Shown here: positions 26,057 through 35,694 of the stretch, piece after piece
Layout: the number at the start of each line of letters is the position of its first letter
How positions within the stretch are numbered: position 1 is the stretch's first letter
Assembly (NCBI GenBank): GCA_026645575.1
Contig: JAPKMW010000057.1
Coordinates: 1-64,000, forward strand
DNA: 64,000 nt
Direction of reading: 5' to 3'
DNA from: Caldilineaceae bacterium
Lineage (GTDB): Bacteria > Chloroflexota > Anaerolineae > Caldilineales > Caldilineaceae
Notes under the pieces: generated by a model
What the model saw: the letters and a program-made list of their open reading frames with translations, nothing else
What the model was told of the DNA's origin: nothing
The model's database searches: none
Program-made: the position numbers and the translations under genes

Positions 26057-26085
26057 CTGTTTCAAAAGTGATCGGCAACGACTAA

Positions 26086-26124
26086 GCCCGCTCGTAGCCG
26101 GTCCGTGACCAGCTACGAGCGGGC
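26086..26124. repeat. Shortened GTCCGTGAC element with half TIR
   Basis: GCCCGCTCGTAGC (26086-26098) pairs with 26112-26124. The interior keeps one arm (CGGTCCGTGACCA) but has lost its mirror. AACGACTAAGC (26077-26087) precedes it, matching the terminal word of other copies. Confidence 0.85.
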
Positions 26125-26147
26125 AAGGAAATGTAAATTCATCAGTT

Positions 26148-26216
26148 AAACCGCACACTGCGAGTCCGTGACTCGCCCAAGCCGGTTGTGGGTCACGGAC
26201 TCGCGGCGAGCGGTTT
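26148..26216. repeat. GTCCGTGAC palindromic element, GCGAGT type with AAGCCGGTT loop
   Basis: AAACCGC (26148-26154) with 26210-26216, and GCGAGTCCGTGAC (26160-26172) with 26192-26204. The loop contains CGCCCAAGCCGGTT, also found with one change in the hairpin at 56748-56816. Confidence 0.85.
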
Positions 26217-26282
26217 ACGAAGTTACATTTTTACGGACTCTTAGGCCTTACCATGATTTATTACAAATAGACAGCTTTTAAT

Positions 26283-26310
26283 TTGACAAGCAATAAAAAT
26301 TGTGTATAAT
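26283..26310 (+). promoter_or_regulatory. Consensus promoter of the LacI-type regulator gene
   Basis: TTGACA (26283-26288), 16 bp, TATAAT (26305-26310). Both hexamers are perfect. The two LacI-type operators begin at the next base, so repressor binding would block initiation. Confidence 0.85.
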
Positions 26311-26341
26311 TGCAAACGGTTGCACTGTGCAAGCGGTTGCA
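26311..26341 (+). promoter_or_regulatory. Two LacI-family operators
   Basis: TGCAAACGGTTGCA (26311-26324) and TGCAAGCGGTTGCA (26328-26341), 17 bp apart centre to centre. The central CGG/CG step flanked by TGCAA/TTGCA is typical of LacI/PurR family sites. Autoregulation by the gene at 26439 is likely. Confidence 0.8.
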
Positions 26342-26438
26342 TTACAATCACGTTGATTTGTAGTTTACCCTGCATCACTGTAACTTCCGTGTTCCCTAAT
26401 TCATTATGCTGTTTATTACATACTAGATTGCTTGAATC

Positions 26439-27467
26439 ATGGCAACCATTCGTGACGTGGCAGCACAGGCTGGCGTTAATCCCAGTACGGTGAGCCGTGT
26501 CTTTTCGGGCAAAGCAAAGATCAGCGAACAGACGCAACAGCGGGTCATGAGTGCAGCGGAAGCGTTAGGCTTTCAACCCAATGCCATTGCTCGTTCACTG
26601 AGTGTACGGCGTACAAACACCATTGCCGTGGTTGTTCCCCACATCTACGACGGCTATTTTGATGATAGTTTCTTCCCCCAAGTGATGCGCGGCCTGTTAC
26701 AAGCTGCCTATCCCCTGGATTATCGTGTTCTGGTTGGCGGCAGTGACAGCCACGCGGATGTCATTACCCAGACCTTTCAGATACTGCGCTCCCACCAGGC
26801 GGATGGCATTGTGGTTGCCAGCTACCGGCTAGATGTTGATACGGTCGGTGCGTTGGTCGCCCAAGGCGTACCTTTCGTACTGATCGGTAAACCGCCGGCG
26901 CACTATGCGGACGTGACTTGGGTCGATGCCGACAATGAAGCCTGCACAGGGCATGTTATCACCCACTTGATTCAACAGGGCCACCAACGCATTGCTTTTG
27001 TCGGCGGTGATCCGGATGTTGCTGTCACCGGTGAACGGCTGCGTGGCTATCAACAGGCGATGGCCCTTGCCGGCCTCAAGCTGTGTGACAAGTGGATCGA
27101 TTACGGGTACTTTGCCGAAGCCGGCGGTTACAAAGCAGTCGAACGAATGTTGCCCTTAGGGCCAAATGCGCCAACGGCCTATTACGCCGCCAATGATCTC
27201 ATGGCCGTTGGCATCTTACGCGCCTTACGCGAACACAACATAGCTGTCCCCCAACAGGTTTCCGTCATCGGCACCAATGATTCGGCAGAAGCAACGCATG
27301 TTGTGCCGGCCCTGACGACCTTGCGTGTTCCCTATGCAGAGATGGCGGCAACGGCGGCCACACTTTTGATCGACACGATTCTGGCAGAAGAAGCGCTACC
27401 ACCGGTGCAACAGATGGTCGATTGCACTTTGGTTGAACGCCAATCCAGCGCTTCGGCGCCGGCTTAA
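26439..27467 (+). CDS. LacI family transcriptional regulator
   Basis: A 342-residue repressor. The DNA-binding head ATIRDVAAQAGVNPSTVSRV followed by FSGKAKISEQTQQRV and AAEALGFQPNAIARSLS is textbook LacI, with the hinge helix and Leu wedge at the end. The periplasmic-binding-protein-like core follows (NTIAVVVPHIYDGYFDDSFF, then WVDADNEACTGHVITHLIQQG and HQRIAFVGGDPD). It should bind a sugar, probably an alpha-glucan breakdown product, because the importer and two GH13 enzymes come next. Two operators sit over its own promoter. No clear ribosome binding site is visible before ATG 26439. Confidence 0.93.
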   Translation: MATIRDVAAQAGVNPSTVSRVFSGKAKISEQTQQRVMSAAEALGFQPNAIARSLSVRRTNTIAVVVPHIYDGYFDDSFFPQVMRGLLQAAYPLDYRVLVGGSDSHADVITQTFQILRSHQADGIVVASYRLDVDTVGALVAQGVPFVLIGKPPAHYADVTWVDADNEACTGHVITHLIQQGHQRIAFVGGDPDVAVTGERLRGYQQAMALAGLKLCDKWIDYGYFAEAGGYKAVERMLPLGPNAPTAYYAANDLMAVGILRALREHNIAVPQQVSVIGTNDSAEATHVVPALTTLRVPYAEMAATAATLLIDTILAEEALPPVQQMVDCTLVERQSSASAPA

Positions 27468-27490
27468 GGCAATGACAGGCGCAAAAATAG

Positions 27491-27533
27491 TTGACTAGAC
27501 TTTTTTACTTGTGTATAATTGCAGTTACCTGCG
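27491..27533 (+). promoter_or_regulatory. Promoter and imperfect operator of the alpha-glucan operon
   Basis: TTGACT (27491-27496), 17 bp, TATAAT (27514-27519). TGCAGTTACCTGCG (27520-27533) starts at the base after the -10, the same geometry as the lacI promoter, and is an imperfect version of its operator. The words around the two -10 boxes (GTGTATAATTGCA) are identical. Confidence 0.75.
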
Positions 27534-27616
27534 GTTTGTATAATATTTGCACAAACTATATCTAAGCTTTCTTCCCAATATTTTGCGTTTCGTACCTTTT
27601 CATAGGAGAAAAGAAT

Positions 27617-28909
27617 ATGCGTAACAAACTCTGGTTGTTGACGACGCTGTTGCTCGTCAGCGCAATGTTGTTGACTGCTTGCCCGACACCGGCGGGAGCG
27701 CCCAGCGGCGCCGCCCCTGCCGGCGGGGAAGCGGCGCCAACCACAGCGGCAGCAGAAGAACCGGCTGCCGAAGGCGAGGTGACGATCCAGATCTGGCACG
27801 GATGGGCGGGTGAATATTTCACCACCATCGAAGAAGTCTTTAAGGCTTACGAAGAGGCCAATCCTGGCGTCAAGATCGAACTTTCCAAACCCGACAATCT
27901 GAATGAATCGGCGCAGGTGGCGATTCCGGCGGGTGAAGGCCCCGATATCTTTGCTTGGGTGAATGACCAGATCGGCACCCAAGCGCTGGCCGGGAACATT
28001 GTGCCGCTCAATGATTTGGGCGTTGATCAGGCGTTCCTCGAAGGCAATTATGAGCCGGCGGCAGTCTCCGGCGTGGTCTGGCAGGGTCAAATCTGGGGTC
28101 TGCCCGAATCGCAGGAAGGTATTGCGCTGGTCTACAACAAAGACATTGTGACTGAAGAATATCTGCCCACCGACCCAATGGACTTTGCCGACCTGCTGGC
28201 GAAGGCGACCAAGTTCAAGGAAGACAAGGGCTTCTCCCTCTTCTGCAATCAGGGTTTCCCCGGTGGTGACGCCTATCATGTGGCGCCGGTCTACTTTGGC
28301 TTTGGCGTCCCCTCCTATGTCGATGACGCGGGTGCGGTCTACCTGAACACCCCCGAAGCGATTGCCGCCGGCGCTTGGTTGAAAGAGATCAGCGCCGTCC
28401 ATGACACCGAAGCCTCCCATGACATCTGCAAAGCCTCCATCACCGAAGGCAAAGTGGGCGCCTGGTGGACTGGCCCGTGGGCCATTGCCGACCTGGAAGC
28501 CGCCGGCATCAACTATGGCATCGTGCCGATGGGGCGCCCCTTTGTCGGCATCAAGACCCTGATGTTGACCGCCAACGCCGTAGATCGCGGCCATGCGGAC
28601 GCCGCCGTGGCGGTGATGCAGTATTTCACCAGCGCCGAAGTGCAGAAGAAACTGGCGTTGGCGAATAAGACCATCCCGGCCGCCACCGCAGCCCTGCAGG
28701 ATGCCGAAGTGCAAGCATTAGCTACCGTCGCCGGCTTTGGCGCTTCGCTGAACTTGGGTATCCCAATGGCGAATACGCCCTTTGCCTCCGCCCAGTGGGG
28801 CGCCGTAGGTGATGCCACCGCCGCCATCTGGAACGGTTCACAAACACCGGAAGAAGCAATGGCTGCCGCCCAAACGGCCATTGAAGAGCAAGTTGCGCAG
28901 ATGCAGTAA
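27617..28909 (+). CDS. ABC sugar importer, substrate-binding lipoprotein (maltodextrin type)
   Basis: A 430-residue binding protein. A lipobox LLTAC places the lipid-modified Cys at 22, followed by a low-complexity Ala/Gly/Pro linker. The mature part has the family-1 solute-binding pattern: IQIWHGWAGEYFTTIEEVFK, GPDIFAWVNDQIG, GQIWGLPESQEGIALVYNKD, and GKVGAWWTGPWAIADLEAAG. These are typical of maltose/maltodextrin-binding proteins. AGGAGAAAAG upstream supports the start. First gene of the LacI-controlled operon with two permeases and two glycosidases. A tandem-word hairpin (28914-28999) separates it from the permeases, which may leave the binding protein in excess. Confidence 0.92.
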   Translation: MRNKLWLLTTLLLVSAMLLTACPTPAGAPSGAAPAGGEAAPTTAAAEEPAAEGEVTIQIWHGWAGEYFTTIEEVFKAYEEANPGVKIELSKPDNLNESAQVAIPAGEGPDIFAWVNDQIGTQALAGNIVPLNDLGVDQAFLEGNYEPAAVSGVVWQGQIWGLPESQEGIALVYNKDIVTEEYLPTDPMDFADLLAKATKFKEDKGFSLFCNQGFPGGDAYHVAPVYFGFGVPSYVDDAGAVYLNTPEAIAAGAWLKEISAVHDTEASHDICKASITEGKVGAWWTGPWAIADLEAAGINYGIVPMGRPFVGIKTLMLTANAVDRGHADAAVAVMQYFTSAEVQKKLALANKTIPAATAALQDAEVQALATVAGFGASLNLGIPMANTPFASAQWGAVGDATAAIWNGSQTPEEAMAAAQTAIEEQVAQMQ

Positions 28910-28913
28910 ATGA

Positions 28914-28999
28914 AAAGAGATTGAGAGATTGAGAGATTAAAGAGATTACCGCTTTTACAGGCTATCTCAATCTCCCAATCTCTTAATCTCTTAATCTCC
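28914..28999. repeat. Tandem-word hairpin (GAGAGATT)
   Basis: The left half repeats GAGATTGAGAGATT words and the right half repeats AATCTCTTAATCTC words, pairing over about 35 bp with a few mismatches. It lies between the binding-protein gene and the first permease gene. Confidence 0.88.
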
Positions 29000-29043
29000 C
29001 CTGCACTAGAAAGTAGCCCGTTCCCGGTTCCAAGGAGACTCCC

Positions 29044-30264
29044 ATGATCGGCTGGTCCGGTCGCCGTAAGGCATTCACCATTCTACTCTTCATCGGCCCA
29101 ACCTTGCTGGGCATCTTACTGATTAATGTCTTCCCCATTTTGTTAAGCACCTACGTTTCATTCACAAATCGCAACAAATTTCATCCTAACCCCGATTGTT
29201 CGGTGGCATTAACCAGTGTGCTTGACCCGGTTTGCTGGCCGATGTTTCAAGGGCGCGCTGCGCGCGGATTGGCCGAACCCTATAGTCTACAAACCCCCCT
29301 CTTCCAAAATTATCTTGATTTGGTCGGCAAATTGTTTACGGTGGAAGCGGTGCAGGCATTGATTCTGATTCTGATCTGTTTTCTGCCACTCGTGATCGCC
29401 GCCGCGCTCAATCGCTATTGGGATCGCCAGATCACGCGCCCGGTGTCGGGGGGCGCCCTTTGGCTCTTCGGCTTAGGTGGCGGTCTCTTACTGGCGTTTG
29501 CCTTAAACGCCAATGCTGCCTACCAGCAGTTGATGACCACCGGCGACTTCTTTGTCGTCGTCTGGCGCACGATTTTGTTTGTAGTAGTGCGTGTGCCACT
29601 GAGTTTTGCCCTAGGGCTAACCCTGGCGCTCATTTTGAATACCAGCCATCTACCGGGGCGCACCTTCTTCCGTGTGATCCTCTTCTTACCCTGGGCAACG
29701 TCGTCACTGGCGATTTTGATGGCCTTGGTCTGGCAGTTCTTCTTCCGCGAACAAGGGGTGATCAACCAGGTGCTACGGATTGTCGGCTTTGACGGCTACG
29801 CCTGGTTGAGCGATCCCGTCACCGCCTTTGCCGCCATTGTGATCACCGATGTCTGGTTCTCCTACCCCTTCTTTATGGTGGTGATCCTAGGTGCGCTCCA
29901 ATCGGTGCCAAATGACGTCTATGAAGCGGCCGATGTGGAAGGCGCCAGTTGGTGGACGCAGTTGACCCAGATTACGCTGCCGTTGATCCGTCCGGCCATT
30001 CTGCCGGCCACGGTGTTGACTTCAATCACGGCGTTCCAAATGTTTGGCACTGCCTGGGCGATCACCCAGGGCGGCCCGACGCGCGGCGCCGGTGTCCCCG
30101 GTGCGACAGAGTTTGTGATCGTCTACGCCTACAAGCAGATCTACCAGTCGCAAAATTATGGCAGCGCGTCGGCTTTTGCGGTGATTCTTTTCCTCTTCCT
30201 CTTTGCGGCGACGTTGTATAGCCTACGCTACACACGCATTACCAAAGGAGCGTATGAATCATGA
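29044..30264 (+). CDS. ABC sugar importer permease (MalF type)
   Basis: A 406-residue inner-membrane permease. After an N-terminal helix (FTILLFIGPTLLGILLINVF) comes an extended region with two further helices (about 100-160), and then the transport core from about 170. The EAA loop that docks the ATPase reads EAADVEGASWWTQLTQITLP. The extra N-terminal helices and large external segment are MalF-like, fitting maltodextrin uptake. The start has AAGGAG nine bases upstream. The stop overlaps the next gene by four bases (ATGA), so the two permeases are coupled. No ATPase gene is present in this window. Confidence 0.92.
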   Translation: MIGWSGRRKAFTILLFIGPTLLGILLINVFPILLSTYVSFTNRNKFHPNPDCSVALTSVLDPVCWPMFQGRAARGLAEPYSLQTPLFQNYLDLVGKLFTVEAVQALILILICFLPLVIAAALNRYWDRQITRPVSGGALWLFGLGGGLLLAFALNANAAYQQLMTTGDFFVVVWRTILFVVVRVPLSFALGLTLALILNTSHLPGRTFFRVILFLPWATSSLAILMALVWQFFFREQGVINQVLRIVGFDGYAWLSDPVTAFAAIVITDVWFSYPFFMVVILGALQSVPNDVYEAADVEGASWWTQLTQITLPLIRPAILPATVLTSITAFQMFGTAWAITQGGPTRGAGVPGATEFVIVYAYKQIYQSQNYGSASAFAVILFLFLFAATLYSLRYTRITKGAYES

Positions 30265-31103
30265 ACCGGAAACCTTCAGCCAGAGTGATGACGGTGATGT
30301 ATATCATCCTGATCTTCGCCGCGCTCTTTGCCTTCTACCCGGTCTGGTTTGCCATCCTGGCCTCAGGACGGTTGGGGGATCGCTTGTATACGCTCAACCT
30401 GGGCGGTATGTTTTTCCCTAGCGAATGGACTTGGGAAAACTATCGCATTATGCTCTTTGAAAAGCCGCTGCTCAACTGGATTCGTAACAGCCTCTATGTT
30501 GCCGTTGTGACCAGCATTGCGTCGTTGCTCATCAGCACCTCGGCGGCCTTTGCCGTCTCCCGCTTCCGCTTTTATGGGCGGGAGGTGATGCTAATCTTCC
30601 TGTTGGCGATCCAGACTTTCCCCGGCGTGCTGGCATTGGTGGCGGTGGCGCAGATTCTGACCGCGCTCGGCCTCTATCGCACCCACGAGGGGTTGATCCT
30701 GGCCTATACCATCGGCACGCTAGTCTTTGCCACCTGGAACATGAAGGGCTACTTTGACACCATCCCCATCGATCTCGAAGAAGCAGCCATGATCGACGGC
30801 TGCGGCCCAGTGCAATCCTTTATCCGCATTGCATTGCCGCTGGCGCTACCGGCGCTGGCCGTAACCGCGCTGCTTGGCTTCATGGCCGGTTGGGGTGACT
30901 TCATCTTCGCTTCAGTCTTGATCCCTGCCCCCGATTCAATGAAACTGGCGGTGCCGGGACTGTTCAGTCTCGCTAATGACCAGAGCGTGCCCTGGGGCTA
31001 CTTCGCCGCCGGCGGCATGGTGATTGTGCTGCCGACGCTGATCGTCTTCCTGGCGCTCCAACGCTTCTTGATTGGCGGGTTGACGGCGGGTGGTGTGAAG
31101 TAG
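30261..31103 (+). CDS. ABC sugar importer permease (MalG type)
   Basis: A 280-residue permease with six predicted helices: an N-terminal one at VMYIILIFAALFAFYPVWFA and the last at VIVLPTLIVFLALQRFLIGG. The EAA loop is EEAAMIDGCGPVQSFIRIAL. The C-terminus QRFLIGGLTAGGVK is typical of MalG-like proteins. It pairs with the upstream permease through a four-base overlap. A tandem repeat of ATATTGGGTATT words lies just after its stop. Confidence 0.93.
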   Translation: MNRKPSARVMTVMYIILIFAALFAFYPVWFAILASGRLGDRLYTLNLGGMFFPSEWTWENYRIMLFEKPLLNWIRNSLYVAVVTSIASLLISTSAAFAVSRFRFYGREVMLIFLLAIQTFPGVLALVAVAQILTALGLYRTHEGLILAYTIGTLVFATWNMKGYFDTIPIDLEEAAMIDGCGPVQSFIRIALPLALPALAVTALLGFMAGWGDFIFASVLIPAPDSMKLAVPGLFSLANDQSVPWGYFAAGGMVIVLPTLIVFLALQRFLIGGLTAGGVK

Positions 31104-31130
31104 ATATTGGGTATTAGATATTGGGTAATT
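31102..31130. repeat. Tandem words GATATTGGGTATT without mirror arm
   Basis: AGATATTGGGTATT (31102-31115) is directly repeated as AGATATTGGGTAATT (31116-31130). The same words form the arms of the hairpin at 40294-40360. Here only one orientation is present. Confidence 0.85.
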
Positions 31131-31142
31131 GGAAGGTGCGGG

Positions 31143-32822
31143 ATGGGGCGGCAAACGATTCTTTTATTGGCGGTGGTGATCTGGCTGTTGGTGGCTTGCA
31201 TCCAGCCGGTGACACAACCAGTAGTGGCGCCGACGCCCGTCCCCACCCTCGCGCCCACGGGGCCGGATGGCGAACCGTGGTGGCAGAGCGCCATCTTCTA
31301 TGAGATTTTTGTCCGTAGTTTCTATGACAGCAATGGCGACGGTATTGGCGATCTCAAGGGGATCGTGGAGAAACTCGACTATCTCAACGACGGCGACCCA
31401 GCGACCACCACCGACCTCGGTGTGACGGCGCTTTGGTTGATGCCGATTCATCCTTCGCCTTCCTATCATGGCTATGACGTGACTGATTATTACGCCGTCA
31501 ACCCGGAGTACGGGACAACGGCTGATTTTCAACAACTCGTGGCCGAAGCCCACCGGCGCGGGGTACGGGTCATCATCGATTTTGTCATGAACCACACGTC
31601 CGTGGCGCACCCCTGGTTTGTCGAAGCGCAAGATCCGCAATCCCCCCGCCGTGATTGGTATGTCTGGTCAGCGGATGATCCGGGCGGAGTGGGGCCGTGG
31701 GGGCAGCAGATCTGGCATGAAGCGCCGAGCGGCGACCATTACTATGGCGTCTTCTGGGAAGGGATGCCCGATCTCAATTACACCAACCCGGATGTGCAGG
31801 CGGAGATGACCGCGGTCGCCCACTTCTGGTTGACAGAGATGGGCGTCGATGGACTGCGTGTTGACGGCGCCCGCTACCTTGTGGAAGAGGCCAACGGGAC
31901 GAAAAAAGTGTTGGCCGATAGCGCCGGCACCCACGCCCAGTTCCGCGACTTGCGCACCGCCTACAAAGCGTTCAAACCCGCTGCCATGACGGTGGGCGAG
32001 GTCTGGACGACCAACGACGCCGTCGCCACCTATCTGCAAGGCGATGAGTTTGATCTGGCCTTTAACTTTGACCTGGCCAGCGCCCTGGTGAAAAGCGCCA
32101 ACACCGGTGACGCCGACGCCGCCCGCTTAAGCCTGGCCCTTTCACTTACGTTGCTGCCGGTGAATGCCACGGCTACCTTTTTGACCAACCATGACATCGA
32201 CCGCGTCATGGCGCAACTGGGCGACGATGTCAACAAAGCCAAGCGCGCCGCCACCATGCTCCTGACCCTGCCGGGAACGCCTTTCCTCTACTATGGCGAA
32301 GAGATCGGCATGGTGGGCAAAAAGCCCGATGAGGAGATCCGCTTGCCGATGCAGTGGAGCCGTGGAGAGAACGGCGGTTTCACCACCGGCGCCCCCTGGC
32401 GCGCGCTAAACGACGATGTCGCCACCAAGAACGTTGAAGCCCAACTGGCTGATCCCACTTCGTTACTGGCCCACTACCGTACCCTGATTGCCTTGCGCCA
32501 AAGCCAACCGGTGTTGCGCGGCGGTGAAACCTTTAAGATGAAGAGCGCCAATCGCGCGGTGTTGCCCTATCTGCGCGCCACTGATGACCAAATTCTCCTG
32601 GTCGTCAACAACCTGCGCGACGAGGCAACCGCGGACTATGCGTTAACGTTGGAGAGCGGCCCGCTGACGCCCGATCAACGCTACCGGGTTGAACCGCTCT
32701 GGGGTGACGGCCCCTTTGCCGAGGTGACAGCGGACGCCAAGGGGGGGTTCAAAAATTACCAACCGACCAGTGGAATGGCGCCAGGACAAACATTAATTCT
32801 TGCGCTCCAACCAGTAGAATGA
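31143..32822 (+). CDS. GH13 alpha-amylase family lipoprotein
   Basis: A 559-residue glycoside hydrolase, predicted to be lipid-anchored outside the cell: lipobox LLVAC with Cys19, then a Pro/Thr linker. Catalytic motifs are DFVMNHTS (146-153), GLRVDGARY with nucleophile Asp241, VGEVW with acid Glu286 and TNHD (348-351) with transition-state Asp. The early [11 protein letters not shown] calcium-type loop is also present. It should cut alpha-1,4-glucans at the surface, feeding the importer just upstream. The start at 31143 has GGAAGG upstream; a start at 31107 would lie in the tandem repeat. It overlaps the next gene by four bases. Confidence 0.92.
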   Translation: MGRQTILLLAVVIWLLVACIQPVTQPVVAPTPVPTLAPTGPDGEPWWQSAIFYEIFVRSFYDSNGDGIGDLKGIVEKLDYLNDGDPATTTDLGVTALWLMPIHPSPSYHGYDVTDYYAVNPEYGTTADFQQLVAEAHRRGVRVIIDFVMNHTSVAHPWFVEAQDPQSPRRDWYVWSADDPGGVGPWGQQIWHEAPSGDHYYGVFWEGMPDLNYTNPDVQAEMTAVAHFWLTEMGVDGLRVDGARYLVEEANGTKKVLADSAGTHAQFRDLRTAYKAFKPAAMTVGEVWTTNDAVATYLQGDEFDLAFNFDLASALVKSANTGDADAARLSLALSLTLLPVNATATFLTNHDIDRVMAQLGDDVNKAKRAATMLLTLPGTPFLYYGEEIGMVGKKPDEEIRLPMQWSRGENGGFTTGAPWRALNDDVATKNVEAQLADPTSLLAHYRTLIALRQSQPVLRGGETFKMKSANRAVLPYLRATDDQILLVVNNLRDEATADYALTLESGPLTPDQRYRVEPLWGDGPFAEVTADAKGGFKNYQPTSGMAPGQTLILALQPVE

Positions 32823-34681
32823 CGATTATGACAACAACAGAAAATAGCATAGAAGCCGCGGCCGAAACGGTGATGGACGATTTTGTTTTTGGTGGCATTG
32901 AAGCGGACAGTGTGCAGATTCTCACCGCCGAACGCCACCGCTACACTGGGCTGCGCCATCACTATGACCTGTCGCCACGCGACCCGCTGCCGGATGAAGC
33001 TGTCACCATCACGCTCTACAGCGGCCCGACCTTACATATCGACCGTGCCACCGCTTATGTAACAACCGACGGCCAGATGCCGACCGGCGAGCGTGGTCGG
33101 GCGACAACCGGGTTTGCAGTAGACCTGGTGGTGACCGCTGTGCGTTGGGAACCGCTCCTATGGGATTATGTCACCGTTTGGCAGGGAACAATTCCGCCGC
33201 AGCCAGAGGGCATCTTTGTTCAATATGTCATTGAGGGGTGGCGCAGCTACGACGAAGATTTTTCGTGTTGGAGCAATGAACCCCATATCGACGGCACGGT
33301 GAGCCAGGTCACGCGTTATGGTTATTTTGTTGACCGTTTTGCAACACCAGCCTGGGCGCAGGAAGCGGTAGTCTATCACATTTTTGTGGATCGCTTTACC
33401 GGCGTGGCAAACCGCTGGCTGACCACAAGCGAGATGAATGAGTTCACCGGCGGCACATTGCGCGGTGTCATCGACAAGCTGGATTATATTGCCGACTTAG
33501 GCGTGACGGCGATCTGGGTAAGCCCCGTCTTTGTCACCCCATCTTACCACGGGTATGACACCACCGATTATTACCAGGTTGACGTACGCTTTGGCGTCAA
33601 CGCTGATCTGCGGGAATTGATTGACGCCGCCCATGCCCGCAACCTGCGGGTGCTGCTAGACTTTGTCGCCAACCACACCAGTCTCCACTTTGGCCCCTTT
33701 GTACAGGCCCAGACCGACCCAACCAACCCTTACCGTGCCTGGTTTGGGTTTGATCAGGGCTATGAACATGGCTACCGCACCTTTTTCAATGTGGCCTCCA
33801 TGCCCCAACTTGACACTGATCTACCAGCGGTGCGCACCTTTTTGATCAACGCCGCCTGCCACTGGTTAACAGAATATGATGTTGATGGCTACCGGCTGGA
33901 CTATGCCGCCGGCCCTTCACACGCCTTTTGGAGCGAATTTCGCGCCGCGTGCAAGGCGGTGAAGCCCGACTGCTGGCTCTTTGGCGAAGTGACCCATGCC
34001 GGTGACGCGTTACGCCATTATCAGGGGCGGTTGGATGGCTGTCTCGATTTTGCCTTTTGTCGCACCCTCCGCCAGCTTTGCGCACAACCACAACCGGCCC
34101 TGACGTTGGCGCACTTTGCCAACCTTGTGCAACAGAGCCGGCGTTTTTTTCAGGGTGACGACACACAACCGTCAACCTTTTTACAGCCCAGCTTTCTTGA
34201 CAACCATGATGTCAACCGCTTCCTGTGGGTCGCCGGTAATGACAAGCAACGCTTGCGGTTGGCGGCGGGTCTGCTCTTTGCTTTTGGGGATGCCCCGATC
34301 CTCTACTATGGCACCGAAGTCGGCTTGAGCCAACCCCGTAGCAAAGGTCCCTGGCGGGAAGAGGCGCGCCATCCCATGCGCTGGGGGGAAGCGCAAGACA
34401 GCGAGTTACTGGCGTACTTCAAAAAGCTGATCGCCCTACGCCGTCGCCACCCGGCGTTACAGCGCGGCAACTTCAAAACCCATCTGCTGGATGAGACGCA
34501 GCAAGTTTGGCTGGCCGAACGTCGGGCCGGTGAGGATGTTGTTCTGGTGGCGGTCAATGTTAGTCACGGCACCCAAACCGTAACACTCCCCTGGTCACAA
34601 GCCCGTGATTTGACCGGTGCACCGCTCTCGGCATCTATCACCCTGTCGCCCCAAAGTGTTACCTTCTTCACGCCCATTTGA
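32819..34681 (+). CDS. GH13 neopullulanase/cyclomaltodextrinase-like glycosidase
   Basis: A 620-residue enzyme without signal peptide, so cytosolic. Residues 1-180 are an N-terminal beta-sandwich (CBM34-like position), followed by the TIM barrel starting at [12 protein letters not shown]. Motifs are DFVANHTS (281-288), GYRLDYAAG with nucleophile Asp361, LFGEV with Glu390 and LDNHDVNRF (460-468). A C-terminal beta domain ends at 620. It probably hydrolyses imported maltodextrins or branched oligosaccharides. The ATGA overlap with the surface amylase gene couples their translation. A terminator-like hairpin with T-run follows (34709-34791). Confidence 0.92.
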   Translation: MTIMTTTENSIEAAAETVMDDFVFGGIEADSVQILTAERHRYTGLRHHYDLSPRDPLPDEAVTITLYSGPTLHIDRATAYVTTDGQMPTGERGRATTGFAVDLVVTAVRWEPLLWDYVTVWQGTIPPQPEGIFVQYVIEGWRSYDEDFSCWSNEPHIDGTVSQVTRYGYFVDRFATPAWAQEAVVYHIFVDRFTGVANRWLTTSEMNEFTGGTLRGVIDKLDYIADLGVTAIWVSPVFVTPSYHGYDTTDYYQVDVRFGVNADLRELIDAAHARNLRVLLDFVANHTSLHFGPFVQAQTDPTNPYRAWFGFDQGYEHGYRTFFNVASMPQLDTDLPAVRTFLINAACHWLTEYDVDGYRLDYAAGPSHAFWSEFRAACKAVKPDCWLFGEVTHAGDALRHYQGRLDGCLDFAFCRTLRQLCAQPQPALTLAHFANLVQQSRRFFQGDDTQPSTFLQPSFLDNHDVNRFLWVAGNDKQRLRLAAGLLFAFGDAPILYYGTEVGLSQPRSKGPWREEARHPMRWGEAQDSELLAYFKKLIALRRRHPALQRGNFKTHLLDETQQVWLAERRAGEDVVLVAVNVSHGTQTVTLPWSQARDLTGAPLSASITLSPQSVTFFTPI

Positions 34682-34708
34682 CACGTCGCCCATATCCACA
34701 GCGCCGCT

Positions 34709-34791
34709 CGTCCCGTAGGGACGGTTGAGTTTAGGGAGGGCACAAAGGATCATCCGCCCTAAGCTCAGGTGTCCCTACAGGACGGATTTTT
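34709..34791 (+). terminator. GTCCCGTAGGGAC hairpin with T-run
   Basis: CGTCCCGTAGGGACGGTTGA (34709-34728) and adjacent TTTAGGG fold onto CCCTAAGCTCA...TCCCTACAGGACG (34758-34784), followed by GATTTTT. It is downstream of the alpha-glucan operon and can end it. The same element, with compensating changes, occurs at 48567-48645. Confidence 0.65.
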
Positions 34792-34812
34792 CGACAGCCT
34801 TGTACCCAGTTT

Positions 34813-35505
34813 TCAATTTGTTGATGCTGCGATCGCCCGGCGCGCCTGTCGTCGGCGCCACCAATCCACCAGTAAAAAGATCAACATACCCAGCAGCAAC
34901 AGATGCTCAAAAATCGCAAAGGGGCGACCGTAGCGTTCCGGGTCCCAGTAGCTGACGGGGCTGTAGACACGCGTCTGCCAATCAAACGGGAAAAAGACCA
35001 GCGGGCCGTCGTCATAGTGTAAGGGGATGTCGATGGCGGTATGGAGCGCACAGGCCATTGCCAGCCAAAAGAGAGCAGCGCCCCGTTGAGCCGTCTGGCG
35101 CGCCGCTTCCTGTGCGCCGCTTCGTTTCCACAACCAATAGCCCACCAACCCATAAAGCAGGATCATCAACGGCGCATGAAACAGGTTGTGCGCGAATTTT
35201 ACCCAAGGTTCATTGAAAAAGGCATAGCGAAAGAGATAGCCGGTGTACGACTGCATTTCAGCAGCTTCATTGCCCGGATCCATGCGGTTGCCGCTCCAGA
35301 GATCCATGGCAATGGCGCCAAAGGTGATCAAAATCAACGGAACATCGGGCATAACCGATCCCACCATCAACCAGAAGGAGTTGACCGGTGGCAGCTTGTT
35401 AATGGCCGTCTGACCTTGTTCGGCTTGAGTGGTCAAATCGGCTTCTCGGCTCTTCGCGGCTCGGTTGAGAATGGCGGTCATGACAAAATGGGTGTAAGTC
35501 TGCAT
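34813..35505 (-). CDS. Membrane protein of the YdjM/DUF457 metal-dependent hydrolase type (tentative)
   Basis: A 230-residue membrane protein with about four hydrophobic segments. Conserved-looking polar motifs within or beside the helices are VMPDVPLILI, FAHNLFHAPLMILL, CALHTAIDIPLHYDD and the FFPFDW segment. This His/Asp pattern (PD, HnlfH, HxxxD..H) is what defines the YdjM/DUF457 inner-membrane hydrolase-like family. The start at 35505 (MQTYTHF) has AGGA five bases upstream. It is convergent with the alpha-glucan operon. Enzyme activity is unproven for this family. Confidence 0.6.
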   Translation of the reverse strand: MQTYTHFVMTAILNRAAKSREADLTTQAEQGQTAINKLPPVNSFWLMVGSVMPDVPLILITFGAIAMDLWSGNRMDPGNEAAEMQSYTGYLFRYAFFNEPWVKFAHNLFHAPLMILLYGLVGYWLWKRSGAQEAARQTAQRGAALFWLAMACALHTAIDIPLHYDDGPLVFFPFDWQTRVYSPVSYWDPERYGRPFAIFEHLLLLGMLIFLLVDWWRRRQARRAIAASTN

Positions 35506-35619
35506 GAGTTCCTGCTGTTGGTTTGTACTTGGCGGCCAATGTTGCGTAGAATGTACCACAGATCACCCGACGAGGGAAGTCCTCACCTCGGTTAGTGTCA
35601 TGAATACAAAATTTGACTA

Positions 35620-35674
35620 CGTGATGGGTGTTGCGTTGCCTTCGACAGGCTCAGGCAACGCAACACCCATCACG
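35620..35674. repeat. Perfect 21-bp hairpin with TTCGACAGGCTCA loop
   Basis: 35620-35640 pairs exactly with 35654-35674. The loop TTCGACAGGCTCA matches a word (TTCGACAGGCTCAGG) that I recall as frequent in intergenic regions of many bacteria. A related word TTCGACAAGCTTA appears at 47369-47381. The hairpin ends 20 bp before the next start codon. Confidence 0.9.
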
Positions 35675-35694
35675 CAACTTCACAAGGAGCTTTT

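Larger units (their letters stand above)
25859..26438. other. Intergenic region before lacI-type regulator
   Basis: A 580-bp gap containing three palindromic elements (25921-25979, 26086-26124, 26148-26216), a terminator-like hairpin (26015-26056), and the promoter and operators of the LacI-type gene (26283-26341). No additional gene seen. Confidence 0.7.

Noticed and set aside
27464..28714. 416-residue minus-strand frame opposite the binding-protein gene
   Set aside because: Shadow of the lipoprotein gene caused by GC-rich codon usage; the plus strand has lipobox, ribosome binding site and operon context.
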